A program made the translations under genes and the position numbers. 64,000 nt of DNA from Paenalicyclobacillus cellulosilyticus (GTDB taxonomy: Bacteria; Bacillota; Bacilli; Alicyclobacillales; Alicyclobacillaceae). The notes under the pieces are model-generated. The model was not told the DNA's origin, did no database searches, and worked only from the letters and a program-made list of their open reading frames with translations. Of the stretch, positions 32,469 through 41,257 are shown piece by piece; within the stretch, counting starts at the first letter, position 1, and each line of letters opens with the position of its first letter. The DNA lies in assembly GCF_014647315.1 (NCBI RefSeq), contig NZ_BMOY01000002.1, positions 1-64,000 on the forward strand. Direction: 5' to 3'.

Positions 32469-33410
32469 TCACCACCACCCTTTGCGCTTAAACACATACA
32501 CGAAGGCTGCTCCGGTCGCCAGCATCAACCCCCACACATACGCATAACCGTAGCGCCAGTGCAACTCGGGAATGTTCTGGAAGTTCATTCCGTAGAGACC
32601 GACAATGAAATTCCAGGGCAAAAAGATCGTGCTGAGCACGGTCAGCGTCTTCATGACGTCGTTCATGCGGTGGGTGCGCTGCGCCATCTGCAAATCGAGC
32701 AAGCCGTTGAGGTGATCGCGGAGGGCGTCGAACTCGTTGACCATGCGCAGGGCGTGATCGCGCACGTCCGCGAAGTAGACCACTTGCTGCGGTGCCGTAT
32801 ACGGGAACGCCTCATGGCTGACCAACTCGATGACGTGGATGGCGTCGGCCACCAAGTAGCGTATGCGCTGCAGTTGGCGCTTGAGCCGGAAGATATCGGG
32901 CGTCACCTGCGCCCCCGGGTGGTGGATGACGGTCATCTGCAGGTTATCGACCACGTTCTCCAACTCTTCCACGACCGCAAAGTATTGATCGACGCACGCA
33001 TCAAGAATGTGGTACAACACCCGGCCCGGAGAATCCATCACCTCCGGGTTGTTGCGCGCGTCATGATACACCCCTGCGATGGCAGGAATCTCGTCGCGCA
33101 CCACCGTCACGATGAACCCGTCGCCGATGAACGCACAGAACTCTTGCGAAACCGGGCCCGAACGAAGCGCGTAAAACGAAATGAAGGCATGCTCCGCGTT
33201 CGTGTCTGTCGCTGCATAGTGATCCACCTTCGGGCGTTGCCCGAAGTGCAGCGCATCCTCAATGGCGAGCGGGTGGCAACGGAACATGTGCGACAAGGTG
33301 TGCGTCAACTCCTCTGCGCCAGGGTGAACCAGGTGCAACCACACCACCTCACCCGGCTGCGGCGGGCGCAATTCGACTTCCTGCACCGCACGCTCTGTGC
33401 GAACCAACAT
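32469..33410 (-). CDS. corA: CorA family magnesium/divalent cation transporter
   Basis: A 313-residue CorA-like protein. A large cytoplasmic N-domain leads to the selectivity motif Y-G-M-N-F between two C-terminal membrane helices (V-L-S-T-I-F-L-P-W-N-F-I-V-G-L and Y-A-Y-V-W-G-L-M-L-A-T-G-A-A-F-V-Y-V-F). The homopentamer conducts Mg2+ (or Co2+/Ni2+). ATG at 33410 with GAGGAGGG nine bases upstream. Nothing in the sequence indicates an M-box riboswitch upstream. Confidence 0.93.
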   Translation of the reverse strand: MLVRTERAVQEVELRPPQPGEVVWLHLVHPGAEELTHTLSHMFRCHPLAIEDALHFGQRPKVDHYAATDTNAEHAFISFYALRSGPVSQEFCAFIGDGFIVTVVRDEIPAIAGVYHDARNNPEVMDSPGRVLYHILDACVDQYFAVVEELENVVDNLQMTVIHHPGAQVTPDIFRLKRQLQRIRYLVADAIHVIELVSHEAFPYTAPQQVVYFADVRDHALRMVNEFDALRDHLNGLLDLQMAQRTHRMNDVMKTLTVLSTIFLPWNFIVGLYGMNFQNIPELHWRYGYAYVWGLMLATGAAFVYVFKRKGWW

Positions 33411-33654
33411 CTTCCATATCCCTCCTCAGCTTCCCTGCCGCGCCGGTGCACGAACCCTCGTGACCAGCATATCCGCCGCCGCTTCTAAAACGCGCACGCG
33501 GCGTCATAGACTGGAGCGAATCCACCCTGCGGACAAGTTCCGCTTGGCAGGTCAAGCGTTCGCCAAACTGCCAAACCGGGGAAAGGGGTCGTCCTTTGTG
33601 CGCTGGCCGTTCCATCCCCGCCCGCGGCGGCACGCGACCCGGGAGCGGGCGCGC

Positions 33655-34995
33655 ATGCGATCCGTCCTGGCTGCGGGCGGAATGCTCGCCCTCAGCCTGG
33701 CCGGTTTCACCTGGCCGCGCGACGGCGGGGCAGGCGCATGGCACTCCGCAGAAGCCGTTCCGTTGGCCAACGTGGCTGTGGCGGAAGTCGTGGGAACGCC
33801 GGACTACCTGCGTCATCCCGCGTCCGCTCCATGGTGGCAGGCGGCGTTGGCGAAGCTGCATCTGCCCCTCGCCGACCCGTACGGGATGGTCGCCGGCGCG
33901 ATCTTGCCGTCTCCCATCACACCACCCGCGGTGCCCGCCCACGAACCTGCCGCCGCGGCGCCTTTGCCGGCAGCGAGCACGGCGAACACAGCAAACGCGC
34001 AAGCACAAGGAGATGCGACGGGGAGCTTTGCTGCGGGCCCATCCAGCGTCATCCTTGGGTGGGCACCCGACACCACGGCGGACGCGACCATCCAACTCAT
34101 GGCGGAACACCCTGGACTCACGGTGATCAGCCCCAAGTGGCTGACGGTATGGTCGAGCACCGGGATGGTGAAGAGCGACATCCAACCCGAGGTGATCGCA
34201 TGGGCGCACCAGCATCATATCAAAGTCTGGCCTCTGCTCGACAACCAGTTCAGTGCCCGCCTCACCCACGACCTGTTGAGCGATCCCAGCCACATCGCAC
34301 GTGCCGTGGACGAGCTTGCTCACTTGGCCGCCGCAAGCGGCATCGACGGCATCAACGTCGACTTTGAGAACGTGCGCCCGGAGGACCGGGACGCGTTTAC
34401 CGCATTCATCGGCAAACTGCACCAAACGCTCGCCCGCCGTGGGGTGAATCTGTCGGTGGACATCACCCCGGACATCGCGTTCCTCCGCGACGATGCGGCG
34501 TTCTTCCATGCTGGATTGGCGGCGGTCTGCGACGAGCTCGTGTTGATGGCGTACGACGAACACTGGGGGGGAGATCCCGAACCCGGCCCGGTCGCCGATG
34601 TACCGTGGACGACCCAGGCGGTGGAGGACCTGCTCAACACGGGCGTCCCTGCCAACCGGCTCATCCTCGGGTTGCCGTTTTACACCCGGTTCTGGTATGT
34701 CCACCGCGACGGTTCCGTGACGAGCGAAGCCGTCGCCAGCGGCCACGTTGCGGATATTCTGCGCCAACACGGGGCGAACGGCCAGTATCAACCCGAACTG
34801 GGCGTGGGGTACGCGCGTTATGGCAAGCCGGACGGCTACATGGAGGTTTGGTACGACACTGAGGAGACGCTCGCCCAGAAACTCCGATTGGTGCGCGAGG
34901 AGGGCTTGGCCGGCGTCGCCGTTTGGGCGTTGAGCCTGCCCAATCCGGCGGGTTGGCGGACGGTTGTCGCCGCCATGTATCCGCCTGCGCCTTGA
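33655..34995 (+). CDS. Glycoside hydrolase family 18 protein (spore-cortex/chitinase type)
   Basis: A 446-residue exported protein. The N-terminal helix (V-L-A-A-G-G-M-L-A-L-S-L-A-G-F) is followed by an Ala/Pro-rich linker and a GH18 barrel. The catalytic D-G-I-N-V-D-F-E-N motif is intact, with the acid Glu last, and the barrel ends G-V-A-V-W-A-L-S. Bacillales relatives such as YaaH/SleL hydrolyse N-acetylglucosaminyl links in cortex peptidoglycan, but no LysM domain is present here. ATG at 33655; a GTG at 33598 with AAAGGGG upstream is an alternative that lengthens the basic n-region. Confidence 0.85.
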   Translation: MRSVLAAGGMLALSLAGFTWPRDGGAGAWHSAEAVPLANVAVAEVVGTPDYLRHPASAPWWQAALAKLHLPLADPYGMVAGAILPSPITPPAVPAHEPAAAAPLPAASTANTANAQAQGDATGSFAAGPSSVILGWAPDTTADATIQLMAEHPGLTVISPKWLTVWSSTGMVKSDIQPEVIAWAHQHHIKVWPLLDNQFSARLTHDLLSDPSHIARAVDELAHLAAASGIDGINVDFENVRPEDRDAFTAFIGKLHQTLARRGVNLSVDITPDIAFLRDDAAFFHAGLAAVCDELVLMAYDEHWGGDPEPGPVADVPWTTQAVEDLLNTGVPANRLILGLPFYTRFWYVHRDGSVTSEAVASGHVADILRQHGANGQYQPELGVGYARYGKPDGYMEVWYDTEETLAQKLRLVREEGLAGVAVWALSLPNPAGWRTVVAAMYPPAP

Positions 34996-35043
34996 AGCGG
35001 GCGGATCCAGACGAGTCATGACCAGGGAAAGGGGCGTGTCGGG

Positions 35044-35532
35044 ATGGACCGGACGCTGTGGGGACTGGCATGGGCAACCTGCGCAGGATACCTCTGTGCG
35101 GCGGTGTGGCGACCGAGCGTGGCGCGCGAAGGTCTGGAGGCGACGGTGGAGATGTTCATCCAAGCGGTGCCGTGGATCGTCGTCTCGATGTTCGCAGCCG
35201 GACTCATGATGCAGCTCATCCAACCCCAGGCCATCGTCCACTTGTTGGGCCGGGAAGCAGGGGTGTGGGGCATCCTCGCCGGTGCGCTCTTGGGTTTGTG
35301 CGGCACCGGATCGCGCTGGGCCGTCTACCCGTTGGCCGCCGGCCTGCTTGAGGCGCAGGCCAGCCCTGGAGCCATCTTCGCCTTTCTGACCACCTGGCAG
35401 TTGGTGTCGCTGCCCCGCCTGCCTGCCGAAGTTCCGTTTCTCGGGCCCCACTACACCATCGTGCGGGCGGTGACCTCGTTCGCCATGGCAGTGCTCGGCG
35501 GCATCCTCATCGAACTTGCGCGCGTGGCTTGA
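35044..35532 (+). CDS. Small permease-like membrane protein (DUF318/ArsP_1 half-size)
   Basis: A 162-residue protein with four to five helices, including A-V-P-W-I-V-V-S-M-F-A-A-G-L-M-M and L-L-G-L-C-G-T-G-S-R-W-A-V-Y-P-L-A-A-G-L. The pattern resembles one half of a DUF318/ArsP-like permease, with the second half missing. ATG at 35044 with AAGGGG upstream. Function unknown. It may follow the GH18 gene in one transcript (48-base gap). Confidence 0.6.
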   Translation: MDRTLWGLAWATCAGYLCAAVWRPSVAREGLEATVEMFIQAVPWIVVSMFAAGLMMQLIQPQAIVHLLGREAGVWGILAGALLGLCGTGSRWAVYPLAAGLLEAQASPGAIFAFLTTWQLVSLPRLPAEVPFLGPHYTIVRAVTSFAMAVLGGILIELARVA

Positions 35533-35604
35533 CCGCCGCGCTGCCGGATCTGCCGGCCGGAAACGCCGTCGATTGCGGACGCCGCGCGATTGGGACGTCG
35601 TGCG

Positions 35605-35742
35605 TCATTCGAGTTCACGTTCGAGCCGGGCGACCAGCTGCTCGAGCCTCGTTTGGCGCATCCACAACAGGACGGTATACGCCAGCGTCCCGAGCGTGAC
35701 CACACCTGCGGCCGCCCATAAGAACCAAAGGTCACGCAACAC
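35605..35742 (-). CDS. ccmD: CcmD-like small haem-exporter subunit (45 aa)
   Basis: A 45-codon frame, GTG at 35742 with GGAGAGGAG upstream, 15 bases after ccmC. The layout is that of CcmD: an N-terminal helix with W-F-L-W-A-A-A-G-V-V-T-L-G-T-L-A-Y-T and a charged coil, T-R-L-E-Q-L-V-A-R-L-E-R-E-L. CcmD helps release haem-loaded CcmE from the CcmABC complex. Too short for routine gene callers. Confidence 0.8.
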   Translation of the reverse strand: MLRDLWFLWAAAGVVTLGTLAYTVLLWMRQTRLEQLVARLERELE

Positions 35743-35757
35743 CTTGCTCCTCTCCCT

Positions 35758-36474
35758 TCAGCTTGTCTGCGCGCGAACACGGGCCACCAGACGTTCCACC
35801 CGTTCGCGCTGGCGTTCCATCCGGTACCGGACGGTCAACAGCAAGGCGTACACGGCCATCCATGTGCAGAGCCCCATCCACAGCGCATCCGCCATGCCCG
35901 GCGGCATATGGATGCCTTGGCTGCTGACGACGGCGGGGTGGATGGAGCGCCACCAGGTCACCGACATGTGGACGACGGGGACGTCGAGGAACGCGATCAC
36001 GCCGTACACCGCGCTCACCCGCGCGCGCCGTTCCCGGCCGTCCAAACTGCCGCGCAGCAGAAAGTACCCTGCGTAGAGAAACCACAGGATCAAGGTGGTG
36101 GTCAGGCGCGGGTCCCAGGTCCACCACGCCCCCCAGACCGGGCGCGCCCACAGGGCACCGGTGATGAGCGCGAGCGTGGTGAAACAAAGTCCAATCTCCG
36201 CGGACGACACCGCCAGGCTGTCCCACCCCGTGTTGCGTCGCCACAGGTACATGCCTGCCGCGATGAACGAGACAAAAAAGGCGAACAACGCCACCCAGGC
36301 GCACGGGACATGAAAGTACATGATGCGCACCAAATCCCCCATGTTCTCCTCCGGGGGAGAGGCGATGAGCGCCAGATACAGATCCGCCCACACCACCGCG
36401 GCGAGCGCGCCTGCGGCGGCGAGAAACCATCCCACGCGAGGACGACGCCTCGCATCCGCTCGGTGCTTCTCCAT
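35758..36474 (-). CDS. ccmC: Haem exporter permease CcmC
   Basis: A 238-residue polytopic protein with six helices. The haem-handling signature is W-G-A-W-W-T-W-D-P-R-L-T-T, and conserved His residues flank it (F-H-V-P-C-A-W and V-H-M-S-V-T-W-W). CcmC attaches haem to CcmE. ATG at 36474 follows GGAGGAGTGAC. Fifth gene of the ccmE-F-A-B-C-D run, one base after ccmB. Confidence 0.94.
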   Translation of the reverse strand: MEKHRADARRRPRVGWFLAAAGALAAVVWADLYLALIASPPEENMGDLVRIMYFHVPCAWVALFAFFVSFIAAGMYLWRRNTGWDSLAVSSAEIGLCFTTLALITGALWARPVWGAWWTWDPRLTTTLILWFLYAGYFLLRGSLDGRERRARVSAVYGVIAFLDVPVVHMSVTWWRSIHPAVVSSQGIHMPPGMADALWMGLCTWMAVYALLLTVRYRMERQRERVERLVARVRAQTS

Positions 36475-36475
36475 G

Positions 36476-37159
36476 TCACTCCTCCAGTGCCGGTTCGTAC
36501 AACAACCAAGGCAAGACACACAGCAAGACGAAGTACGCCAGCAGCACTTCCCACCACACTTGCGGCCGTCCGTAGGATGCTGCCGCGTACACGGTGAGGC
36601 GCACGCTCGCCAAGATCACAGGCAGCGCCACCGGGATCAACAGCAGCGGGAACACCGCCTCGCGCGACCGGCTGACCGTGGCGAGCGTGGCCAAAAACGT
36701 CCCCAGCCCGGAGAGCACGACCACCCCGGAGACAAACGCCGCCGCAAACCATGCAGGATGGCGCGGAGGCGGTTCGTTCAGGATGATGAACGACGTCCCC
36801 GCCACCGCGGCCGCCGTCAGGCACGCGAAGCCTGCGCGCACGCACCAGCGCGCGTAAAAGATCCAGCTGCGGTCAAGCGGAGCCAGCAGCAGACCGGACG
36901 TGGCGCCCATCTCCGCATCCCCCGCGCTGTCCGCCAACCACTGCGGCACGAGCGTGCAGAGCACCCCGAGCCAAAGCAGGCCGCACCACCAAGCCGCCGG
37001 CAGACGGGCCGTTCCGTCGAGCGCGATGCCGGCCACGAGGACCCACAGCACACCGAAACACACACCCGCGATCCAGCCCGTGCGCGCGCGCGCCCGGGAC
37101 GCCGCTTCGGCGCGCACCAGCGCGGCAAACCGCCACCACCACAGCCCCACCTCCCTCAC
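36476..37159 (-). CDS. ccmB: Haem exporter permease CcmB
   Basis: A 227-residue membrane protein with six helices; S-G-L-L-L-A-P-L-D-R-S-W-I-F and V-F-P-L-L-L-I-P-V-A-L-P-V-I are CcmB family marks. With CcmA it forms the ABC part of the haem release complex. GTG at 37159 overlaps the ccmA stop codon by four bases (GTGA), which decides the start. Confidence 0.92.
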   Translation of the reverse strand: MREVGLWWWRFAALVRAEAASRARARTGWIAGVCFGVLWVLVAGIALDGTARLPAAWWCGLLWLGVLCTLVPQWLADSAGDAEMGATSGLLLAPLDRSWIFYARWCVRAGFACLTAAAVAGTSFIILNEPPPRHPAWFAAAFVSGVVVLSGLGTFLATLATVSRSREAVFPLLLIPVALPVILASVRLTVYAAASYGRPQVWWEVLLAYFVLLCVLPWLLYEPALEE

Positions 37160-37821
37160 CTCGTCCGCCTTTCCTGCGGCGAACGCGGCGTGACCGCTGC
37201 CGCCGGCAGCAGGCGGCCGCGGTGGAGGGTCCAGCGGGCGTCGGCCGGCAAAGGATCGTCCGCGTGGTGCGTGACGAGCCACACCGAGCTTCCGTCCGCC
37301 GCCGCCGCCGCGACGGCGCGCGCAGCCCATGCCTGCCCGTCAGCGTCCAATCCGTCAAACGGTTCGTCGAGCAGCAACACGCACGGTCGATGGAGCAACG
37401 CCCGCGCGACGGCCAAGCGCTGCCGCATCCCTTTCGAATAGGCGCGGACGCGCACGTCCCTGGCCGCCGCCAAACCGGCCTCCTCCAGCGCGCGCAAGAC
37501 GCGCGGACGCACGGGACGGATGCCGTACAACGCGGCGAACAGCGCGAGGTTCTCCCATCCGGTCAGGTCGGGATAGACGAGAGGCTGCTCCAGCACAACC
37601 CCCAGATGGCGCCGGTCGCGCGCGGTGAGCGGACGTCCGCGCCACAACACGCGGCCTGACGTGGGTCTGAGCAATCCGGCCATCACCTTGAGCAACGTCG
37701 TCTTGCCGCTGCCGTTCGGCGCGCGCAGGATGTGGATCTGTCCCGGTTCGAGGCGGACAGACACCCGGTCCAGCACAGGCCACACGTCGAACGACTTGCT
37801 GACTTCGTCGAGCTGGAGCAT
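37156..37821 (-). CDS. ccmA: Haem exporter ATP-binding protein CcmA
   Basis: A 221-residue ABC ATPase. Walker A is P-N-G-S-G-K-T-T, signature Y-S-K-G-M-R-Q-R-L, Walker B V-L-L-L-D-E-P-F-D-G-L-D, switch His in V-T-H-H. ATP hydrolysis drives release of haem-CcmE from CcmC/CcmD. ATG at 37821, three bases after ccmF. The assignment to CcmA rests mainly on its place between ccmF and ccmB. Confidence 0.92.
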   Translation of the reverse strand: MLQLDEVSKSFDVWPVLDRVSVRLEPGQIHILRAPNGSGKTTLLKVMAGLLRPTSGRVLWRGRPLTARDRRHLGVVLEQPLVYPDLTGWENLALFAALYGIRPVRPRVLRALEEAGLAAARDVRVRAYSKGMRQRLAVARALLHRPCVLLLDEPFDGLDADGQAWAARAVAAAAADGSSVWLVTHHADDPLPADARWTLHRGRLLPAAAVTPRSPQERRTR

Positions 37822-37824
37822 CCC

Positions 37825-40623
37825 TCAACCTCCCGCGTGCTCGCCAGGGTCTTCCGCAGAAGAGCGCGACCGGCGGCGGGAAGACCAAGTCCCCCATGCC
37901 GCCAGCGCGATCACGGCCGTAATCCACCCCAGGTTACCCATGACCTGCCACACATCCACCTGCGCCCCGGCCACCCGACCGAGCACGGGCAGGCCGGCCG
38001 GGGTGGGCGCAAAGAAGGGATGAGGCATCGTCGCCACGTGAACGACCCACGGGACGCCCCCCGGCTGCGACAGCCTTGTGTAGACACGCCACGCCGTTCC
38101 ACCCATCGCGGTGGTCTGCGTCGCGGCCAACAGCCCTTCTGCGCTCACGAACCAACCGCCCTCGGGAAGAAACAGGCGGATGACGTCGGCGTCGTACGCC
38201 GTCGTGAGGGAGAGCGCCGTCCCCGCCGCCGAATACGGCACGGTGTATGTCACCGTCTCCGCCGCAGTGGCACCCGGTGACACGCCGGGTGCCACCTCGA
38301 TCCACTTCATTCCGCCCTGCACACCGGCCCACCGCCAGTGCCCCGGGTTCACCGTGACGCGGCGGCTGTCCCCGGGCAATGCCAAGCGGATGCTCCGTGG
38401 CTCAGATCCGCGATTCGTGACCTGCATCCGCTCGACCACATCCATCACCCCTCGCACCGGGGCGGGAATGAGCACGACGTCCAACCGCGGTACGCGCATA
38501 TCCGCCCGGGCGGAAGCGGATGGCCGCGTGTTTGCTCGCGGCGCACCCCAAGCGGTCCCGCCCGCAGCCGCCAAGATGACGAGGACCACGGTGCCGGCGA
38601 CGGCAGCACGGCGCAGCGGGCTGCGTACAGGGACGCGCAGCGTTTTGGGCCACAGGCACAGCAAAGACCCGGCGAGCAGCACCTCGCCGCCGAACCAGAT
38701 CCATGCCACCATCGGATTCAGGTGCGCGTCCAACACCGCGCTTCCTCCGTCTCCGGTGCCGAGCAGCACCAGGTAAAGATCCGACCACGGTTCGGAGTAA
38801 ATGGCCACGCGCGTGAGCGGAGGCGTGCCGTCAGGGTAAAACGTGGCCGAGGGCTGCATCACGCCGAGAACGCGTCCGCCGCGGGCGACCAACACGTTCG
38901 CGTATAACGTGCGCGCCCGTTGCCCCGGGGTCACGCCGAGCCCGGTGAATGTGAGGTCGTACCGGCCGACCGTCAACTGCGCCCCTGGCCGCATCACCCG
39001 TTGTACCTCCAGATGGTATGCGCCGGACGCCGCGACGCCGATGGCGCACACCGCGACCCCCACGTGCACCAGATACGCTCCGATGCGGCGCCGGTGCGCA
39101 CGGAGCCACAGCCACAGGGCAAGCGCCGAACCGCGCCCGCGATCTGCGCGCGCGGCACCCCGGCGGGACGACACGGCGGATCGCAAGGAGCGATAGACGT
39201 CCGCCGCGGCACTCGCGATGACGAACCACGCCGCGGTGAGGGCCGCCACGGCGAGCCACGGCGAGCGACGGTACACGGCGTGCAGGCTCGCCGCCGTGGC
39301 CAAACCCATGACCAGCGCGAAGAGGGCGGCGCGTGCGATCCACGCCCATGCATCATCCCGCTTCATCTGCCGCCAAGCGAGCCAAGGCGCCAACCCCATC
39401 CCAAGCAACAGGCAAACGAACAACGGAGCGTTCACCGCGTTGTAGAACGCGGCCGAGACCGTGAGGCTGCGGCCGGCGACAAGCTGGCTCCACCACGGGA
39501 GCACCGTCCCGCACAGCACGGTGGCGAGCGCGGACAAAAGCAACAGGTTGTTAAGCCAGACCCCGCCTTCCCGGGAAAGCACGCGTTCTATCCGGGCGCG
39601 CGGCGTCAGCGACCGCCACACGCGCGCGATGGCCAGCGCGGCACCGGCGGCAAACACCAGCATGACCACCAGCAACCAGGGTCCGAGGCGGCTGCTGGCA
39701 AACGCGTGAATGCTCCAGAGCGCGCCGCTGCGCGTGAGAAATGTGGCAAACAATGACAGCCAGAAGGAGACGGCAACCAAAACGGCGTTCCACCGGCGGA
39801 ACATGCCGCGCCGCTCCTGAGCCATCGCGGTGTGCAAAAACGCCGTGGCCGACAGCCAAGGCAACAAGGAAGCGTTTTCCACGGGATCCCAGGCCCAGTA
39901 ACCTCCCCAACCGAGCACCTCGTAAGACCAGCGGGCGCCGTACAACATGCCGATGGTCAAAAACGACCAAGCCACCAATGTCCAGCGCCGGACGACCGGA
40001 AACCACTCGTCCTCCGGCAGACGCAGCACCCATCCCGCCACACCCCAGGCGAAGGGAACCGTCATCCCCGTCAGCCCGAGATACACGTCCACCGGATGGA
40101 CCGCCATGCCGGGATTCTGCAAGAGCGGGCTCAGACCGCCGCTCGCCGAAACCGGTGAAGCCGTCGGGCCGGGCAGGCGCACGAACGGGTTGGCCGCGAA
40201 CACAAGCAGCGTCGCGAATGCGAACGCCACCGCGGAGAGGACACCGCCGGCCCAGGTGAATGCACGGTCGTCCCCGTCCCTTGGCTGCGCCCACGCCATC
40301 ACCGCGCCGTACAGGGTGATAAGCGCCGTCCAAAACAACAACGAACCTGCATTACCGCCCCACAGCGCGGCAATCCGGTACAGCACGGGCAGCCCGGGAC
40401 CGGTATACTCCGCCACGTACGCATACCTGGCATCCTCGCGGACCAACAGCACGACCAAGCTGGCACACGCCAGCGCAGCCAGAAAAAACTGTGCCCACAG
40501 CGCGGCCCGCCGCAGTCGCTTTCCCGCACGGCCACGTGACCAAGCGGCCCACGCATGGACCACCAGGCTCAACCATCCAACCAGCCACAACCCGCGCAGC
40601 GCCGCCGCTCCCAGCGCGCCCAT
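37825..40623 (-). CDS. ccmF: Cytochrome c haem lyase subunit CcmF with extra C-terminal domain
   Basis: A 932-residue protein. Residues 1 to about 650 are a complete CcmF: many helices, the haem motif W-G-G-Y-W-A-W-D-P-V-E-N-A-S-L-L-P-W and conserved periplasmic His residues. After the usual last helix come a further helix (V-A-G-T-V-V-L-V-I-L-A-A-A-G), an extracytoplasmic domain of about 210 residues predicted as beta-rich, with V-E-R-M-Q-V-T-N-R-G-S and P-G-H-W-R-W, and a final helix (G-W-I-T-A-V-I-A-L-A-A-W) with a basic tail. The extra part has no Cys, so it is not a fused CcmG or CcmH. ATG at 40623, two bases after ccmE. Confidence 0.9.
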   Translation of the reverse strand: MGALGAAALRGLWLVGWLSLVVHAWAAWSRGRAGKRLRRAALWAQFFLAALACASLVVLLVREDARYAYVAEYTGPGLPVLYRIAALWGGNAGSLLFWTALITLYGAVMAWAQPRDGDDRAFTWAGGVLSAVAFAFATLLVFAANPFVRLPGPTASPVSASGGLSPLLQNPGMAVHPVDVYLGLTGMTVPFAWGVAGWVLRLPEDEWFPVVRRWTLVAWSFLTIGMLYGARWSYEVLGWGGYWAWDPVENASLLPWLSATAFLHTAMAQERRGMFRRWNAVLVAVSFWLSLFATFLTRSGALWSIHAFASSRLGPWLLVVMLVFAAGAALAIARVWRSLTPRARIERVLSREGGVWLNNLLLLSALATVLCGTVLPWWSQLVAGRSLTVSAAFYNAVNAPLFVCLLLGMGLAPWLAWRQMKRDDAWAWIARAALFALVMGLATAASLHAVYRRSPWLAVAALTAAWFVIASAAADVYRSLRSAVSSRRGAARADRGRGSALALWLWLRAHRRRIGAYLVHVGVAVCAIGVAASGAYHLEVQRVMRPGAQLTVGRYDLTFTGLGVTPGQRARTLYANVLVARGGRVLGVMQPSATFYPDGTPPLTRVAIYSEPWSDLYLVLLGTGDGGSAVLDAHLNPMVAWIWFGGEVLLAGSLLCLWPKTLRVPVRSPLRRAAVAGTVVLVILAAAGGTAWGAPRANTRPSASARADMRVPRLDVVLIPAPVRGVMDVVERMQVTNRGSEPRSIRLALPGDSRRVTVNPGHWRWAGVQGGMKWIEVAPGVSPGATAAETVTYTVPYSAAGTALSLTTAYDADVIRLFLPEGGWFVSAEGLLAATQTTAMGGTAWRVYTRLSQPGGVPWVVHVATMPHPFFAPTPAGLPVLGRVAGAQVDVWQVMGNLGWITAVIALAAWGTWSSRRRSRSSAEDPGEHAGG

Positions 40624-40625
40624 CG

Positions 40626-41066
40626 CTAATTCACCGCCGTGTAGGTGCCTGATTTCGCCTCATACTTGGAGGGGCACTTGACGAGCAGCTGTTGGGCATT
40701 GAACGTGCCGTCCGCACGGAGCGTCCCGGTGACGACAAGCGGCCAGCCGCGGTCAAAATCGTCCGGCTTGGGGCCGCGGAACACCACGTGCAGCTTGGCG
40801 TGGCCGCTCTCGTCCTGCATGTCGAACACGAGGGTCTCGCGCGCGGGTGACCACCGGACGCTCCGGCCGACGACGGTACCGCTCACCGTCCACGGTTTGC
40901 CGACCGCAGCTTGTCCCTTCTTCGCCAGCTCGTCCACCGTGAGATAGTAGGACGAGGCGTGAATCACCGCCGTGCGGATCAACCAGCAGAGGACCAACAC
41001 CACCGCCCCGAACGCGATCCAAAGGCGCACACGCGGGGACCCAAGCCCCGACAGGCCTGCCACCAT
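40626..41066 (-). CDS. ccmE: Haem chaperone CcmE, CxxxY variant
   Basis: A 146-residue protein: one N-terminal helix (L-W-I-A-F-G-A-V-V-L-V-L-C-W-L-I) and an OB-fold with V-S-G-T-V-V-G and V-T-G-T-L-R-A-D-G-T-F. Classical CcmE binds haem through His in HxxxY; here the site reads V-K-C-P-S-K-Y, that is CxxxY. The same swap is known from archaeal and some bacterial variant System I sets that lack CcmH, and no CcmH is found in this operon. ATG at 41066 with CAGGGAGGGG upstream. First gene of the operon. Confidence 0.92.
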   Translation of the reverse strand: MVAGLSGLGSPRVRLWIAFGAVVLVLCWLIRTAVIHASSYYLTVDELAKKGQAAVGKPWTVSGTVVGRSVRWSPARETLVFDMQDESGHAKLHVVFRGPKPDDFDRGWPLVVTGTLRADGTFNAQQLLVKCPSKYEAKSGTYTAVN

Positions 41067-41103
41067 GCCCGCCCCTCCCTGTCACGACATCGTGCGCACC
41101 TCG

Positions 41104-41109
41104 ATTATA
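41104..41109 (-). promoter_or_regulatory. -10 element of the ccm operon promoter
   Basis: A perfect TATAAT on the minus strand, 38 bases upstream of the ccmE start. No good -35 hexamer is present at 16-18 bases, so the promoter may need an activator, ResD being one candidate. Confidence 0.5.
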
Positions 41110-41202
41110 CGATACATTCGACTCTATCATCTATTCGCAGATGCTCAGGAGAATCGTGCCGGTTGCCTCGGTTCAGAAACCTTTTCCCCGACAAGGCACG
41201 CG

Positions 41203-41252
41203 AAAAGCCGCGCGGTCCGCGGGCCGGCGGGCAAACGGCAAGACCGCGCGGC
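41203..41252 (-). terminator. Rho-independent terminator of ddl
   Basis: An 11-bp perfect stem (GCCGCGCGGTC at 41207-41217 and GACCGCGCGGC at 41242-41252) with a 24-base loop, followed on the minus strand by TTTTCG. It lies six bases past the ddl stop and insulates the ccm operon. Confidence 0.85.
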
Positions 41253-41257
41253 ACCCC

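Noticed and set aside
33349-35451. A 700-codon minus-strand open frame
   Set aside because: It covers the GH18 gene, which has an intact catalytic motif on the plus strand. The minus frame has low-complexity H/R/G-rich composition and no domain.
37825-38700. CcmF extension as a fused CcmH or CcmG
   Set aside because: No RCxxC or thioredoxin motif; the segment lacks cysteine entirely.
41113-41119. TTCGACT before ccmE as a Spo0A box
   Set aside because: One mismatch to the core and no other sporulation context; such 7-mers are expected by chance.
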